Part shown: piece after piece, positions 48,265 through 58,829 of the stretch
How the letters are laid out: each line of letters starts with the position of its first letter
Position numbering within the stretch: position 1 is the first letter of the stretch
NCBI GenBank assembly: GCA_020628545.1
Contig: JAHDEX010000011.1
Location: 1 to 64,000 of the forward strand
Source: Paracoccaceae bacterium
GTDB taxonomy: Bacteria; Pseudomonadota; Alphaproteobacteria; Rhodobacterales; Rhodobacteraceae
Reading direction: 5' to 3'
Length of the DNA stretch: 64,000 bases
Program-made: the position numbers and the translations under genes
Notes under the pieces: generated by a model
The model's database searches: none
What the model was told of the DNA's origin: nothing
The model's input: the letters and a program-made list of their open reading frames with translations, nothing else

Positions 48265-49611
48265 ATGACCCGCGACCTTGCCAGCCTAACCGATCAGATG
48301 ATCTCCATCGCAAAGCGGTCAGGGGCAGATGCAGCGGACGCCTTGGCGGTGAACGGTACGTCGATCTCAATTGATGTGCGCAACGGTGCGTTGGAACAGG
48401 CGGAACGATCCGAAGGGATCGATATCGGCTTGCGCGTTTTTGTTGGACAACGGCAAGCTTGCGTATCGTCGTCTGATGCGAGCGAAGCGACTCTTCAACA
48501 GATGGCCGAACGGGCCGTTGCAATGGCCAAGGAAGCGCCGGAAGACCCTTACGCGGGTCTCGCTGACCCCGCGCAATTGGCCAAAGAGCGCGACAGTGAC
48601 GCGCTGCAACTCTTTGATCCAACCGAGGAGCCTGATCCGGCGACGCTGCAAGACGATGCCGCGCGGTGCGAAGCAGCAGCTATGGCTATTGATGGGGTCA
48701 GCCAAGTTCAGGCTGCCTCGGCAGGATATACCCACAACGCGATCCACATCGCGGCGACAAACGGGTTTGCCGGTGGCTATCAACGGACGCGGCGTGGGAT
48801 GTCTTGCCAGGCCATCAGTGGCACCGGCACGGACATGCAGCGAGAGTTCGACTATGATGGTCGGATTTTCCAAGTTGATTTGCGGAAGCCGGAGGACATT
48901 GGACGCACCGCAGGCGAGCGCGCGGTCGCCCTTGCCGGAGCGCGCAAGCCTAAGACGGGAAGCTATCCTGTTGTTTACGATGAACGGATCGCGAGCAGTC
49001 TGATTGGACATCTCACATCGGCCATCAATGGAGCGGCCATCGCCCGTGGTTCAAGTTGGCTGCGCGAGGCGCTGGGCGAACAAGTGTTGCCCGCTGGACT
49101 GTCATTAATCGAAGATCCGCGCCGGGTGAAATCCTTCGCCTCGAAAATGTTCGACGCGGAAGGTTTGCAGACACGACAGCGCGCGATTGTTGATGACGGC
49201 GTCCTGACGGGTTGGACGCTTGACCTTGCGAATGCGCGCAAACTTGAGATGGAAAGCACTGCAAGCGCCAGCCGGGGCACCGCTGGCCCGCCGTCGCCTA
49301 GCACGTCGAACCTTGCTTTGACTCAAGGTGAAAAAAGTCGCGATGATCTTTTGAAAGATATGGGCACCGGATTGCTGATTACGTCGATGATCGGTTCGAC
49401 GATTAACGGCAATACCGGGGACTATTCCCGTGGCGCATCTGGCTTTTGGGTCGAAAACGGCGAAATCGCTTATCCGGTGAATGAATGCACGGTTGCTGGC
49501 AATCTGCGCGACATGCTGAAGCGAATTATCCCCGCAAACGATGCGCGGCCCTATCTCAGTACGGTTGTTCCTTCCTTGCTGGTCGAAGGTTTGACGCTTG
49601 CAGGCGACTGA
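48265..49611 (+). CDS. pmbA: TldD/PmbA (TldE) family metallopeptidase
   Basis: MTRDLASLTDQMISIAKRSGADAADALAVNGTSISIDVRNGALEQAERSEGIDIGLRVFVG...SIGSTINGNTGDYSRGASGFWVENGEIAYPVNE-like C-terminus. Confidence 0.93.
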   Translation: MTRDLASLTDQMISIAKRSGADAADALAVNGTSISIDVRNGALEQAERSEGIDIGLRVFVGQRQACVSSSDASEATLQQMAERAVAMAKEAPEDPYAGLADPAQLAKERDSDALQLFDPTEEPDPATLQDDAARCEAAAMAIDGVSQVQAASAGYTHNAIHIAATNGFAGGYQRTRRGMSCQAISGTGTDMQREFDYDGRIFQVDLRKPEDIGRTAGERAVALAGARKPKTGSYPVVYDERIASSLIGHLTSAINGAAIARGSSWLREALGEQVLPAGLSLIEDPRRVKSFASKMFDAEGLQTRQRAIVDDGVLTGWTLDLANARKLEMESTASASRGTAGPPSPSTSNLALTQGEKSRDDLLKDMGTGLLITSMIGSTINGNTGDYSRGASGFWVENGEIAYPVNECTVAGNLRDMLKRIIPANDARPYLSTVVPSLLVEGLTLAGD

Positions 49612-50386
49612 TCTCGACCTTCTGATAGAGGTGGCACGCGGTTCGGGCGAGATCGCGAGAAGCTATTTCCAGGATGATCCGCAGATCTGGGACAAGGGCG
49701 GCGGCGCAGGTCCCGTGACAGAGGCGGACCTGGCAGTGAACGAGCATATGGCGCTGCATCTTGGCCGTGCGCGTCCAGATTATGGCTGGTTGTCGGAAGA
49801 AACCGAGGATGGCACCTCACGACTAAGAACAAAGCGTCAGTTTGTCGTCGATCCTATCGACGGGACCCGCGCGTTTATTGAGGGGTCTCGCAATTGGGCA
49901 CATGCTTTGGCGGTGGTCGAAGAGGGCAGGCCCGTTGCCGCGGTCGTTTACCTGCCCGTCCGTGATCTGCTTTTTGCGGCAACTGAAGGGCTGGGGGCCA
50001 CTTTGAATGGCGCCACCATTTCCGTGACGGACACTGCCGACCTTTTTGGCGCAACGGTGCTATCCAACAAGGCCAGCTTTTCCGATGATCGCTGGGAGGC
50101 GGGTGAGCCGCCGAAAGGCCTCACACGACACTTCAGGTCCTCGCTGGCTTATCGGCTGTGTCTTGTCGCGCAAGGCAGGTTCGATGCGATGATGACCCTG
50201 CGCCCCTCTTGGGAGTGGGACATCGCTGCCGGTGCATTGATCGTAGCCGAGGCAGGTGGTGTTGTAACGGATCAGGACGGAGTGGATTTGCAGTTCAATA
50301 ATGCACATCCGCAGGTAAATGGCGTGATCGCCGGAGCACCCGTTGTCCAAAAAATCAGGGCAGCCTTGTCGCGCAAGGCATCTTGA
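49598..50386 (+). CDS. Inositol monophosphatase / CysQ-like phosphatase
   Basis: GPVTEADLAVNEHM...FVVDPIDGTRAFIEG...WEWDIAAGALIVAEAGG. Confidence 0.93.
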   Translation: MQATDLDLLIEVARGSGEIARSYFQDDPQIWDKGGGAGPVTEADLAVNEHMALHLGRARPDYGWLSEETEDGTSRLRTKRQFVVDPIDGTRAFIEGSRNWAHALAVVEEGRPVAAVVYLPVRDLLFAATEGLGATLNGATISVTDTADLFGATVLSNKASFSDDRWEAGEPPKGLTRHFRSSLAYRLCLVAQGRFDAMMTLRPSWEWDIAAGALIVAEAGGVVTDQDGVDLQFNNAHPQVNGVIAGAPVVQKIRAALSRKAS

Positions 50387-50447
50387 GAGAGACACGCCAT
50401 CAGCATAGTGTGCGGCAAGGCGTGACACGACGATGAAGGGGTTCGGC

Positions 50448-50693
50448 ATGACTCAGCGACTGCATCTTGTTTTCGGAGGAGAACTTGTCGATCCGACGAA
50501 AAGTGCATTCAAAGATGTTGATGCGATTGATATCGTCGGCATCTTTCCCGACTACGCGACGGCCTATGACGCCTGGAAGGATGCAGCGCACCGCACGGTC
50601 GACAATGCACATATGCGCTACTACATCGCGCATCTGCACCGCCTGCGCGACGAGGAAACGGCTGCCTCCGCAACGGAGGAGCTTGGCGCGTAA
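50448..50693 (+). CDS. DUF4170-family small protein
   Basis: MTQRLHLVFGGELVDPTKSAFKDVDAIDIVGIFPDYATAYDAWKDAAHRTVDNAHMRYYIAHLHRL; between phosphatase and kdtA. Confidence 0.85.
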   Translation: MTQRLHLVFGGELVDPTKSAFKDVDAIDIVGIFPDYATAYDAWKDAAHRTVDNAHMRYYIAHLHRLRDEETAASATEELGA

Positions 50694-50709
50694 ACCCGCC
50701 TGAAGATCC

Positions 50710-51912
50710 ATGTCCAGTAGCCCCAGATTCTCACTTGCGACCTACTTTGCGCGTCGTACCAGTGAAATCGCCGGGCCCTATAGCGGCAAGCTGCCGAAGC
50801 GGCCGGAAGGGACGGTCATCTGGGTTTGGGCGACCGACGTCGATCAAATTGCGCCATTGCGCGGTTTGGAAGAACAGATGACTGCGGAGGGTGATCAGAT
50901 CACGGTTGTGATCACGCTGCCGAAGGTTGCTGAGACCGCTACGAATGATGCGTTCATTGCTCCTGTTAATCGGTCACAGACGAATACATTCCTGACGCAT
51001 TGGCGACCTGACCTTGTTGTATGGATGCGCGAAGGTTTGGAGCCATCAGTTTTGGTCGAAGTCTCTGACCATGGTATCCCGTGCACGTTGCTTGAAGCGA
51101 CCGAAGCCGTTTTGCAGCCAGAGCATGGCGGGTGGGTGCCCGGCATGGCGCGTGCGCTCTTGCAGCAATTTGATCGAATTCTGACAATTGATGCCAGGGT
51201 CAGCAATGCGCTCATCAGGGCAGGGGCGAACCCCGCAAAGGTCGAACCGCTCGGGCAGATGGAAACGGCACCACCAGCGCTTTCGCATTTTGAAGATGAG
51301 CGGCAGCAAACCTCAAAACAGCTTGGCGCACGACCGGTGTGGCTCGCCGCTGACACCAGTCTGGCCGAGGCTGATCTTCTTGCTGACGCGCACCATCATG
51401 CGGCGTTGAGGTCTCATCGTCTTCTCTTGATCGCGGCGTTACGTGACGAAGACGAGGGGCCAGCCATGGCCGCGCGACTGCGTGAGCATGGCTTTCTTGT
51501 TGCACTACGCTCCGCCGAAGAAGACCCAGACGATGCAACGCAAATCTACGTTGCCGATTTCGAAGGGGAATTGGGGCTGTGGTATCGCATTGCCCCGGTC
51601 ACCTACATGGGCGGAAGCCTCACCGGTGCGCAGGTGCGCAATCCGTACGAGGCGGCAACACTGGGAAGTGCGGTAATTCACGGCCCCTGCACGGCACCTT
51701 ACCACACAGAGTTTAGGTGCCTTGCTGAGTCTGATGCGTCAGTCAGCGTTGCGATGCCCGACGATCTTGGTCCTCAGGTCGAACGGTTGCTCGCGCCCGA
51801 CGTGGCCGCGCTGACGGTTCATGCAGCATGGGAGGTGACATCGCGCGGGGCAGAGGTGACGGCCCGCGTTGCCGAAGTCATCTTTGCACAACTCGACGCC
51901 GCAGGGGTCTAG
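50710..51912 (+). CDS. 3-deoxy-D-manno-octulosonic-acid transferase-like protein
   Basis: Directly upstream of lpxK; YMGGSLTGAQVRNPYEAATLGSAVIHGP is the KdtA-like C-terminal motif. Confidence 0.85.
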   Translation: MSSSPRFSLATYFARRTSEIAGPYSGKLPKRPEGTVIWVWATDVDQIAPLRGLEEQMTAEGDQITVVITLPKVAETATNDAFIAPVNRSQTNTFLTHWRPDLVVWMREGLEPSVLVEVSDHGIPCTLLEATEAVLQPEHGGWVPGMARALLQQFDRILTIDARVSNALIRAGANPAKVEPLGQMETAPPALSHFEDERQQTSKQLGARPVWLAADTSLAEADLLADAHHHAALRSHRLLLIAALRDEDEGPAMAARLREHGFLVALRSAEEDPDDATQIYVADFEGELGLWYRIAPVTYMGGSLTGAQVRNPYEAATLGSAVIHGPCTAPYHTEFRCLAESDASVSVAMPDDLGPQVERLLAPDVAALTVHAAWEVTSRGAEVTARVAEVIFAQLDAAGV

Positions 51913-51915
51913 TCT

Positions 51916-52899
51916 GTGCGCGCGCCGTTGTTCTGGAGCACGCCACCGCAAAAGCCCGCATGGCAAGCGCGGCTACTGTCGCCGCTAGGGGCACTCTACG
52001 CAGCTGCGACGGCGCGTAGGGTCGCGCGTGACGGGTGGAAAGCGGACGTCCCAGTTATCTGTATCGGCAACATCAATGCAGGCGGGACCGGCAAGACACC
52101 AACTGCGATGGCGCTAGCGGAACGCCTGATTGCGCGTGGTCGTGTGCCACATATCGTCTCGCGCGGATATGGTGGTGAGCTGGAAGGACCGGTACAGGTC
52201 AATCCCAAGATCCACGATGCGAAAGCGGTGGGGGATGAACCGCTGCTACTGGCAGCTTTCACGACGACTTGGGTGTCGAAAGATCGCGCTGCGGGCGCGC
52301 GGGCCGCGCAGAGTGCTGGTGCGGATGTGATCCTCCTCGACGACGGATTTCAAAACCCTTCTGTGGTCAAAGACTTATCTATCGTCGTGGTTGATGCATT
52401 CAGGGGTTTTGGCAATGGGCGCGTTATTCCGGCAGGGCCATTGCGTGAGCCGGTCACGGTCGGGTTGAAACGCGCTGATCTTCTTTTGTCGATTGGTGAT
52501 GACCAAGCGCAGGCAAAGTTCAGTACGACTTGGCCGACTTCTGTTCCGCAGATGTCGGGACAATTGAAACCGCTGCCAACAGGCATGCCATGGGAGAACC
52601 TGCCGGTTCTTGCATTTGCGGGGATCGGTCACCCCGAAAAGTTTTTCGCAACCTTGCACGCACTCGGCGTCAATCTCATCCACGCGGAAGCCTTAGCGGA
52701 CCATCAAACACTTTCCACAGGCCTCATGGCGCGGCTCGAGGCGGAAGCGCGGCTCAAGAACGCTCAGATGGTCACAACAGAGAAGGATGCGGTGCGCCTT
52801 CCGGACGCGTTTCGAACCAAAGTGTTGACCTTGCCGGTCCGGCTCGAAGTTGAGGATTGGGGGCCGCTTGATGCGGCCCTCCAGGAAGTCGGGCTTTAG
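51916..52899 (+). CDS. lpxK: Tetraacyldisaccharide 4'-kinase
   Basis: [23 protein letters not shown]...HIVSRGYGG...[11 protein letters not shown]. Confidence 0.97.
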   Translation: MRAPLFWSTPPQKPAWQARLLSPLGALYAAATARRVARDGWKADVPVICIGNINAGGTGKTPTAMALAERLIARGRVPHIVSRGYGGELEGPVQVNPKIHDAKAVGDEPLLLAAFTTTWVSKDRAAGARAAQSAGADVILLDDGFQNPSVVKDLSIVVVDAFRGFGNGRVIPAGPLREPVTVGLKRADLLLSIGDDQAQAKFSTTWPTSVPQMSGQLKPLPTGMPWENLPVLAFAGIGHPEKFFATLHALGVNLIHAEALADHQTLSTGLMARLEAEARLKNAQMVTTEKDAVRLPDAFRTKVLTLPVRLEVEDWGPLDAALQEVGL

Positions 52900-53513
52900 G
52901 CGTCGGCAAGCTTTGCGTCGAGGATCGACTTCATTTCCTCGTAGGACATGTTGCTGTACTTCTCACCGTCGATCATGAACGAGGGGGTAGAGTTTACGCC
53001 ATCACGCTCTGCATTGGTTTGGTACCAACCGACGAGTGCCTCTGCTTTTGCAGCGTCGGACATGCAAGCGTCGAGCGTCTCGTCGTTCATCCCGGCTGTT
53101 TTCGCAAGCGTGCGAAGGTTGCCGATGACTTCTGCGGGATCCTGGCTTCCTGCCCAGCTGCGCTGTTCTGCATAGAGCAAGTCGGTGAACGCAAAGTAGC
53201 GTTCCGCACCTGCACATCGTGCGATCATCGACGCCCAAAGGCCGAAGCGATCAAAGTAAACTTCGCGATAAACGAATTTCACTTTGCCGGTGTCGATATA
53301 GTCGGCCTTCAACTGCGGATAGACGTCCGCATGGAAGCGCGCGCAGTGCGGGCAGGTAAAGGATGCATATTCAATCATCTCTACCGGTGCATTAGCATCA
53401 CCCAGCACCATCTCTTCGATTTCAATCGCATCTTGTGCCCAAGCGTTGCCAGCAAATCCACTGGTCAAGGCCAGCGCGGCCACGCCCGATTTCAATAGCT
53501 CTCTGCGTTTCAT
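52896..53513 (-). CDS. DsbA-family thiol:disulfide oxidoreductase
   Basis: [43 protein letters not shown]; signal peptide. Confidence 0.93.
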   Translation of the reverse strand: MKRRELLKSGVAALALTSGFAGNAWAQDAIEIEEMVLGDANAPVEMIEYASFTCPHCARFHADVYPQLKADYIDTGKVKFVYREVYFDRFGLWASMIARCAGAERYFAFTDLLYAEQRSWAGSQDPAEVIGNLRTLAKTAGMNDETLDACMSDAAKAEALVGWYQTNAERDGVNSTPSFMIDGEKYSNMSYEEMKSILDAKLADA

Positions 53514-53516
53514 TTC

Positions 53517-54041
53517 CTATCCTTTGATCGGTGTTCTTTTCTTTGACATGACTTTGGCACCCAGTTGGGCCAGAGCCTGTCGGAGTTCAGGATTGCTGAC
53601 GTCACGTGACATCTGCGTTGCTGTCTTCTCTGCCTCGGGAGAGACTTGGATGTTCGGTTTTGGCGATGCTTTGAACTGGACTTGACCCTCGGCAAATCCG
53701 ATGGGCGCAGTTTGCGTGATGCGCACCCGTGAAATCGCGCGATACCCGTAGCATGCGTTCACTTTGTCACGGATTTGGTCCTTCTGCATCTCAAGAATGG
53801 GTGCCTGCGGCCCTGTGGTCAGAACCGTGAGGGTCGCCCCGATTCCGCCTTTGCCGTAGCTGACATTCACGGGTGTCGCGACACTTGCTGTCGCGTCCCC
53901 CACGATCTCAGCCCAATGCGTCAACAGCCGCGAGACCGCGAAACCGCGGTCTTCGCTGACTTTCCGAATACGGTTTTGCATCAGGCCTGACGCCTGAGCG
54001 AAGCCATAGGTAGAGCTTTTGCGGTGTGGCTGTTTCATCAT
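53517..54041 (-). CDS. DUF721 (DciA-like) protein
   Basis: FAQASGLMQNRIRKVSEDRGFAVSRLLTHWAEIVGDATASVATPVNV; adjacent to mutY and dsbA. Confidence 0.85.
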   Translation of the reverse strand: MMKQPHRKSSTYGFAQASGLMQNRIRKVSEDRGFAVSRLLTHWAEIVGDATASVATPVNVSYGKGGIGATLTVLTTGPQAPILEMQKDQIRDKVNACYGYRAISRVRITQTAPIGFAEGQVQFKASPKPNIQVSPEAEKTATQMSRDVSNPELRQALAQLGAKVMSKKRTPIKG

Positions 54042-54104
54042 TTCAATCTAATCTATGCTCTGGGTCGCGCCAAGCTACCCCGGATGCAAAAGGACGAATA
54101 AAGA

Positions 54105-55145
54105 TTGCGTGAACTGAGCGATGAATTGCTCGCCTGGTATGATGTGCATGCCCGGGTGATGCCGTGGCGGGTTTCGCCAGACGACCGTGCGCGGGGCGTG
54201 CGCCCCGATCCTTACTTCATCTGGATGTCCGAGGTGATGTTGCAGCAGACCACTGTGGCGGCAGTAAAAGACTACTTTCGCAAGTTCACGACGATCTGGC
54301 CCACGGTCTCTGATCTTGCGGCGGCGGAAGACGCAGATGTCATGGCAGCTTGGGCGGGGCTTGGATACTACGCTCGTGCGCGTAACCTCTTGAAATGTGC
54401 ACGTGTTATCGTGACAGAGCATCAAGGCCAGTTTCCAGAAACATATGACGAATTGCTAACCTTGCCCGGCGTTGGGCCTTACACGGCAGCGGCGATTTCT
54501 GCGATCGCGTTTGATGCGCCGTCCACGGTGCTTGATGGAAATGTCGAGCGTGTGATGGCGCGGATGTACGATATTCACGAACCGCTTCCGGGCGTGAAAC
54601 CGGTGCTGATGGAGCGCGCCGCGGTGCTGACGCCGCACGCGCGCCCCGGTGACTATGCACAGGCCGTGATGGATCTTGGTGCGACGATTTGCACACCACG
54701 CAATCCGGCCTGTGGCATCTGCCCATGGCGGGAACCCTGTCGAGCCCGTGCTGCGGGTACTGCATCAGAGTTGCCGAAGAAGACGCCGAAGAAAAAGACG
54801 CCGACGCGTAAGGGTTTCGTTTACGTCGCACGCCGTGCCGACGGTGCCTGGCTGATGGAAGTGCGGCCGGAGAGCGGTTTGCTCGGTGGGATGTTGGCAT
54901 TCCCCAGTTCAGACTGGAATGAGGACCCGGTCGGCGACCCTCCGATAACGGCTGAGTGGGCGAACCTGGGGTTGGAAGCCCGACACACGTTTACGCATTT
55001 TCATCTGCGTCTGCAGATCATGGCCGCAACCTTGTCCGAGGATGCGGTACCTGACCGTGGCCACTTTGTGGGCAAGCACGAATTTCGCCCGTCGGCGCTG
55101 CCTACAGCAATGCGAAAGGTCTTTGATCTAGTGTCTGCGACGTAA
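54105..55145 (+). CDS. mutY: A/G-specific adenine glycosylase
   Basis: VMLQQTTVAAVKDYFRKFTTIWPTVSDLAAA...LPGVGPYTAAAISAIAF; FeS cluster C-terminus CTPRNPACGICPWREPC. Confidence 0.97.
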   Translation: MRELSDELLAWYDVHARVMPWRVSPDDRARGVRPDPYFIWMSEVMLQQTTVAAVKDYFRKFTTIWPTVSDLAAAEDADVMAAWAGLGYYARARNLLKCARVIVTEHQGQFPETYDELLTLPGVGPYTAAAISAIAFDAPSTVLDGNVERVMARMYDIHEPLPGVKPVLMERAAVLTPHARPGDYAQAVMDLGATICTPRNPACGICPWREPCRARAAGTASELPKKTPKKKTPTRKGFVYVARRADGAWLMEVRPESGLLGGMLAFPSSDWNEDPVGDPPITAEWANLGLEARHTFTHFHLRLQIMAATLSEDAVPDRGHFVGKHEFRPSALPTAMRKVFDLVSAT

Positions 55146-55188
55146 CGCTCCATTTGTCGGAGAAGGGCGGCTTCGCTAGACTTTGACC

Positions 55189-56331
55189 ATGACGACTGTG
55201 CCAACAACTCCGCCTTTCGCCCGCCTCAGTGCGGCGCTTCCATTCTGGCTTTCGCTGGGCCTCGTGCCGGTTGCGATCATCGCCGCTGTGTATGGTGGAT
55301 GGATGTTGCTGCTGCTACCGGCGAGCACGTGGTATCTGTTTTCGCTTCTTGATCTCTTCACAGGTCTGAACGAAGAAAATGTCGATCCTCAAACACCAGA
55401 GGATCAGCTTTATTGGTATCGGTTGATTACGCTGATTTGGGCCCCCGTTCAGGTCGCCACGATCTTTGGCATTCTGATCTATGTCGTACAGACCGATCAC
55501 CTCAGCTGGTGGGAAGAATGGACTCTGTTCGCCTTTCTGGGGATCTTGTCTGGCACTGTCGGGATCAACTATTCGCATGAACTGATGCACCAGCGCCCGA
55601 AAGTGGAGCGATGGATGGCGGATATACTACTGGCATCTGTGCTTTACTCTCATTTCCGGTCAGAACACCTGTTGGTTCATCACCGCTATGTGGCCACACC
55701 GCGGGATCCGGTGACAGCACGCTACAATGAGCACTTTTGGCGCTTCTTTCCGCGGGTTTTGCGTGAGTGCTACGTCTCTGCATTCAACGCTGAAAAGGCG
55801 ATGCTCGCGCGTAAGAACAAGCCGTGGACCGATCTGTCCAATCCGTTTTTCCGCTACTGGGCGCTGCAGGTAGGCTTCGTTTTGGCCGCATTCCTGATAG
55901 GTGGTTTCTGGGGGGGGTTCCTATTCGTCGTGCAGGCCTTCTGGGCGGTGTTTCAGCTTGAGCTGGTCAACTATGTTGAACACTACGGCCTGACGCGGAA
56001 GCATCTGGGTAACGGGAAATATGAGCATGTCCTGCCGCGCCATTCATGGAATGCGGCACACCGCGCTTCAAACTGGCTTTTGATCAATCTTCAGCGTCAC
56101 TCCGACCATCACTACAAACCCGATCGGCGTTTTCCACTTCTGCAAACCTACAGTGACGACGATGCTCCGCAGTTGCCTTATGGATATCCGGTCATGACAA
56201 TGGTTGCGTTGTTTCCGCGTGTTTGGCGAAAGGTGATGAACCCACGCGTCGCGGATTGGCGCGCGCGTTACTACCCCGAGATTGACGATTGGGCGCCTTA
56301 CAAGGCCGCGACAAACCCGTTGCCACGATAG
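55189..56331 (+). CDS. AlkB-like alkane 1-monooxygenase / membrane fatty-acid hydroxylase
   Basis: Histidine boxes HELMH, HLLVHHRY, LQRHSDHHYKP; multiple TMs. Confidence 0.92.
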   Translation: MTTVPTTPPFARLSAALPFWLSLGLVPVAIIAAVYGGWMLLLLPASTWYLFSLLDLFTGLNEENVDPQTPEDQLYWYRLITLIWAPVQVATIFGILIYVVQTDHLSWWEEWTLFAFLGILSGTVGINYSHELMHQRPKVERWMADILLASVLYSHFRSEHLLVHHRYVATPRDPVTARYNEHFWRFFPRVLRECYVSAFNAEKAMLARKNKPWTDLSNPFFRYWALQVGFVLAAFLIGGFWGGFLFVVQAFWAVFQLELVNYVEHYGLTRKHLGNGKYEHVLPRHSWNAAHRASNWLLINLQRHSDHHYKPDRRFPLLQTYSDDDAPQLPYGYPVMTMVALFPRVWRKVMNPRVADWRARYYPEIDDWAPYKAATNPLPR

Positions 56332-56575
56332 GTCTCACCATCTTTGCGTAGCCTTCCGCTTTTGCACGAGCGGAAAGAAGCGTCATTGTGTGCGGTTCAC
56401 CGCCAAAAGACCGCGAAACAATCTGTTTCCAAGGCCTCAGCCGCTTCGCCCATCTTGAGCCTCATATTCGCCCCGTTTGACGGGCCCTTTAGCGCCATGT
56501 GCCCCAACGGCGCGCGTGTGTCTCTGCTCGACCACGCGCGCCACCTTCTCGGGGCTCAACGCTGGAGGAGACGTC

Positions 56576-57109
56576 ATGCTGTCATTGAAACCCCTCGCCG
56601 CCGTTGCTGCTTTTGGTGTACTCGCCGCGTGCGGTGGATCGGGAAGCCCTACGACGACCGACGTCACCGATCTTCTCGCCGACGGCGCGCTCGACTTTTC
56701 ATCTGGTCCAGCAGCTTCCGCTGATCCCGGTGACCGAGACGTTGACTTTGCGACGATCCTGAATGGTCTGCGCGAAATAAGGGGGTTGCCTGATGTTACT
56801 TATGACTCGCGCCTCGACGCCGCCGCCCAGAAACATGCCCAAGACCTTGTTGATAATGACTATTTCAGTCATACGAGTCTGAACGGCGATCAGGTCCGGG
56901 ACCGGATCCAAGCTGAAGGCTACGACCCGCGCGGATGGGCGGAAAACCTCGCGCGTGGTTACCAAACGCAAGGCGCGACGCTTCAGGCGTGGATCGACTC
57001 GCCGGGGCACAACGACAACCTCAACGCAACACTTGAGGAGTTTGCGTTGGGGGTTGCCGGGTCAGGGAATGACCTGACCTGGGTTCTTGTCCTTGCGACT
57101 GAACGCTAA
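56576..57109 (+). CDS. CAP (SCP/PR1) domain lipoprotein
   Basis: Lipobox VLAACGG; LDAAAQKHAQDLVDNDYFSHTSLNGDQVRDRIQAEGYDPRGWAENLARG...WIDSPGHNDNL. Confidence 0.92.
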   Translation: MLSLKPLAAVAAFGVLAACGGSGSPTTTDVTDLLADGALDFSSGPAASADPGDRDVDFATILNGLREIRGLPDVTYDSRLDAAAQKHAQDLVDNDYFSHTSLNGDQVRDRIQAEGYDPRGWAENLARGYQTQGATLQAWIDSPGHNDNLNATLEEFALGVAGSGNDLTWVLVLATER

Positions 57110-58074
57110 GTCCACACCAAAACCGTCAAATGATAGAAGACGGGTGCTGCGAAGATCACGCTGTCAAGCTGGTCGACAAAGCCACCCTGACCTGGGATTA
57201 AGTGCGACCAGTCTTTGACGCCCCGGTCCCGTTTGATCGCGGCAAATACGATATTGCCAAGCATCCCGACGAGGCTGATGATCCCGGCGATGACCATCGC
57301 ACCGAAGACACCGAATGGTGTAATCCAGCTGAGCAGTCCCCCTATCAGCATGGCGCTGATGACGCCGCAGATCATCCCTTCGCGGGTTTTGGGTGACAAT
57401 TTTGGCGCGACCTTTGTTTTGCCAATGCGGCGTCCGAAGAAGTATTCCAGCAGATCGCCAAACTGCACGACCAGCACAAGAAACGCGATCAGAAGCGTGG
57501 TGCGCCCTTCGTAGCCCGCGATCTCGACAGTGATCAAAGCAGGGACGTGGCTGAGGCAGTAGACAGCAATCATCAGGCCCCATTGGGTTTCCGCGATCCG
57601 GATCAGGAAGCGATCGGTATCGCCGCGCAGCGCGGACACAATTGGCAACAGCAGGAAAGCGTACACGGGGATGAAGAGCGTAAACAGCTCTGCCCAGTCC
57701 ATCCAGACAAAGACGTATTGCAGCGGCAGGACCGCAAAGAAGCCCAAAGCCAGCGACATGTGGTCGGCCTGGGCTTTGGTCGTGAGCGTCAAAAATTCGC
57801 GCAGCGCTGAAAAACTTGCAAAGAGAAATAGGATGATAACGCCCACTTGGCCCGAAATCAGGGCAAGCCCGACGAGGATGACAATCGCCCACCAGCTTTG
57901 CACCCGAGTGATGTAGGTGTCGAGAATCGGGCTTTGCTCTCCGGCGGTCTGACGTGAGCGCAGGAATTCACCCAGCAAGGTCAACGCCAGCATGATCCCC
58001 ATCACGCCCAGTACCAGCAAAAGCAAGTCTGCCGTGGTGGAATCCATCGGGATGTCAGGAACGTTCGGGGTCAT
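57106..58074 (-). CDS. Phosphatidate cytidylyltransferase (CdsA-like)
   Basis: Polytopic; VAPKLSPKTREGMICGVISAMLIGG...AAIKRDRGVKDWSHLIPGQGGFVDQLDSVIFAAPVFYH. Confidence 0.93.
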   Translation of the reverse strand: MTPNVPDIPMDSTTADLLLLVLGVMGIMLALTLLGEFLRSRQTAGEQSPILDTYITRVQSWWAIVILVGLALISGQVGVIILFLFASFSALREFLTLTTKAQADHMSLALGFFAVLPLQYVFVWMDWAELFTLFIPVYAFLLLPIVSALRGDTDRFLIRIAETQWGLMIAVYCLSHVPALITVEIAGYEGRTTLLIAFLVLVVQFGDLLEYFFGRRIGKTKVAPKLSPKTREGMICGVISAMLIGGLLSWITPFGVFGAMVIAGIISLVGMLGNIVFAAIKRDRGVKDWSHLIPGQGGFVDQLDSVIFAAPVFYHLTVLVWT

Positions 58075-58757
58075 TCTGCAGGCTCAGGCTTGGGCTTTGG
58101 GGTGGCCGACCAATCACTCTTATGCGCGTCTGGCCTCAGTGCTGCGAGCGCGTTGGCAGCGCGGACAAGAAAGTCATCTTTGCTCTCTCCCTCTTCTACG
58201 TGGATCGGCGCGCCGAAAGTGACTGTGCAAATGAGTGGGAGGGGGATCACCTCACCTTTTGGCATGATGCTGTTGAGGTTCGCGATCCAGGTCGGCACCA
58301 GATCAACCTCTGGACGGGCGAGGCCCATGTTATAAAGCCCAGCTTTGAACGGGATCAGCGGGTCTTCGGTCATATTGCGCCCACCTTCTGGAAAGATGAT
58401 GAGCGATGCGCCGTCGTCGAGCGCTTCGATGATCTTGTCCATTGGCTTGTCGTTCACTTCCGGTCGCCGGTCGATCAGAACACAGTTGAAAACCTCTGGT
58501 CCCACGAACGCCCTAACAGGGTTAGCCAGCCAATAGTCTGCTGCGGCGACGGGTCTGACGGTGCGCCGCAATGCAGGCGGCAATACCGACCAAATCATGG
58601 GCATGTCACCGTTAGAGACGTGGTTAGCGAAATAGACGCGTTGGCGCGGGACCGGTTCAATGCCGCGCCAATCAGCGCGCACGGCAGTCAGAAACCGCAC
58701 AAACAAGCGGAGCACATGTCCGGTTAAGCGCGCAGCGAAGTAACGAAGTGTCTTCAT
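58071..58757 (-). CDS. 1-acyl-sn-glycerol-3-phosphate acyltransferase (PlsC-like)
   Basis: YFANHVSNGDMPMIW (NHxxxxD-type) and IIFPEGGRN. Confidence 0.92.
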   Translation of the reverse strand: MKTLRYFAARLTGHVLRLFVRFLTAVRADWRGIEPVPRQRVYFANHVSNGDMPMIWSVLPPALRRTVRPVAAADYWLANPVRAFVGPEVFNCVLIDRRPEVNDKPMDKIIEALDDGASLIIFPEGGRNMTEDPLIPFKAGLYNMGLARPEVDLVPTWIANLNSIMPKGEVIPLPLICTVTFGAPIHVEEGESKDDFLVRAANALAALRPDAHKSDWSATPKPKPEPAE

Positions 58758-58829
58758 AGCAGAACCTTGGACGTAAGCAGTTCATTTGTGAAGTGTGAAG
58801 GGCGGGCCCGCGGCCCGCCCATTGAGTGC

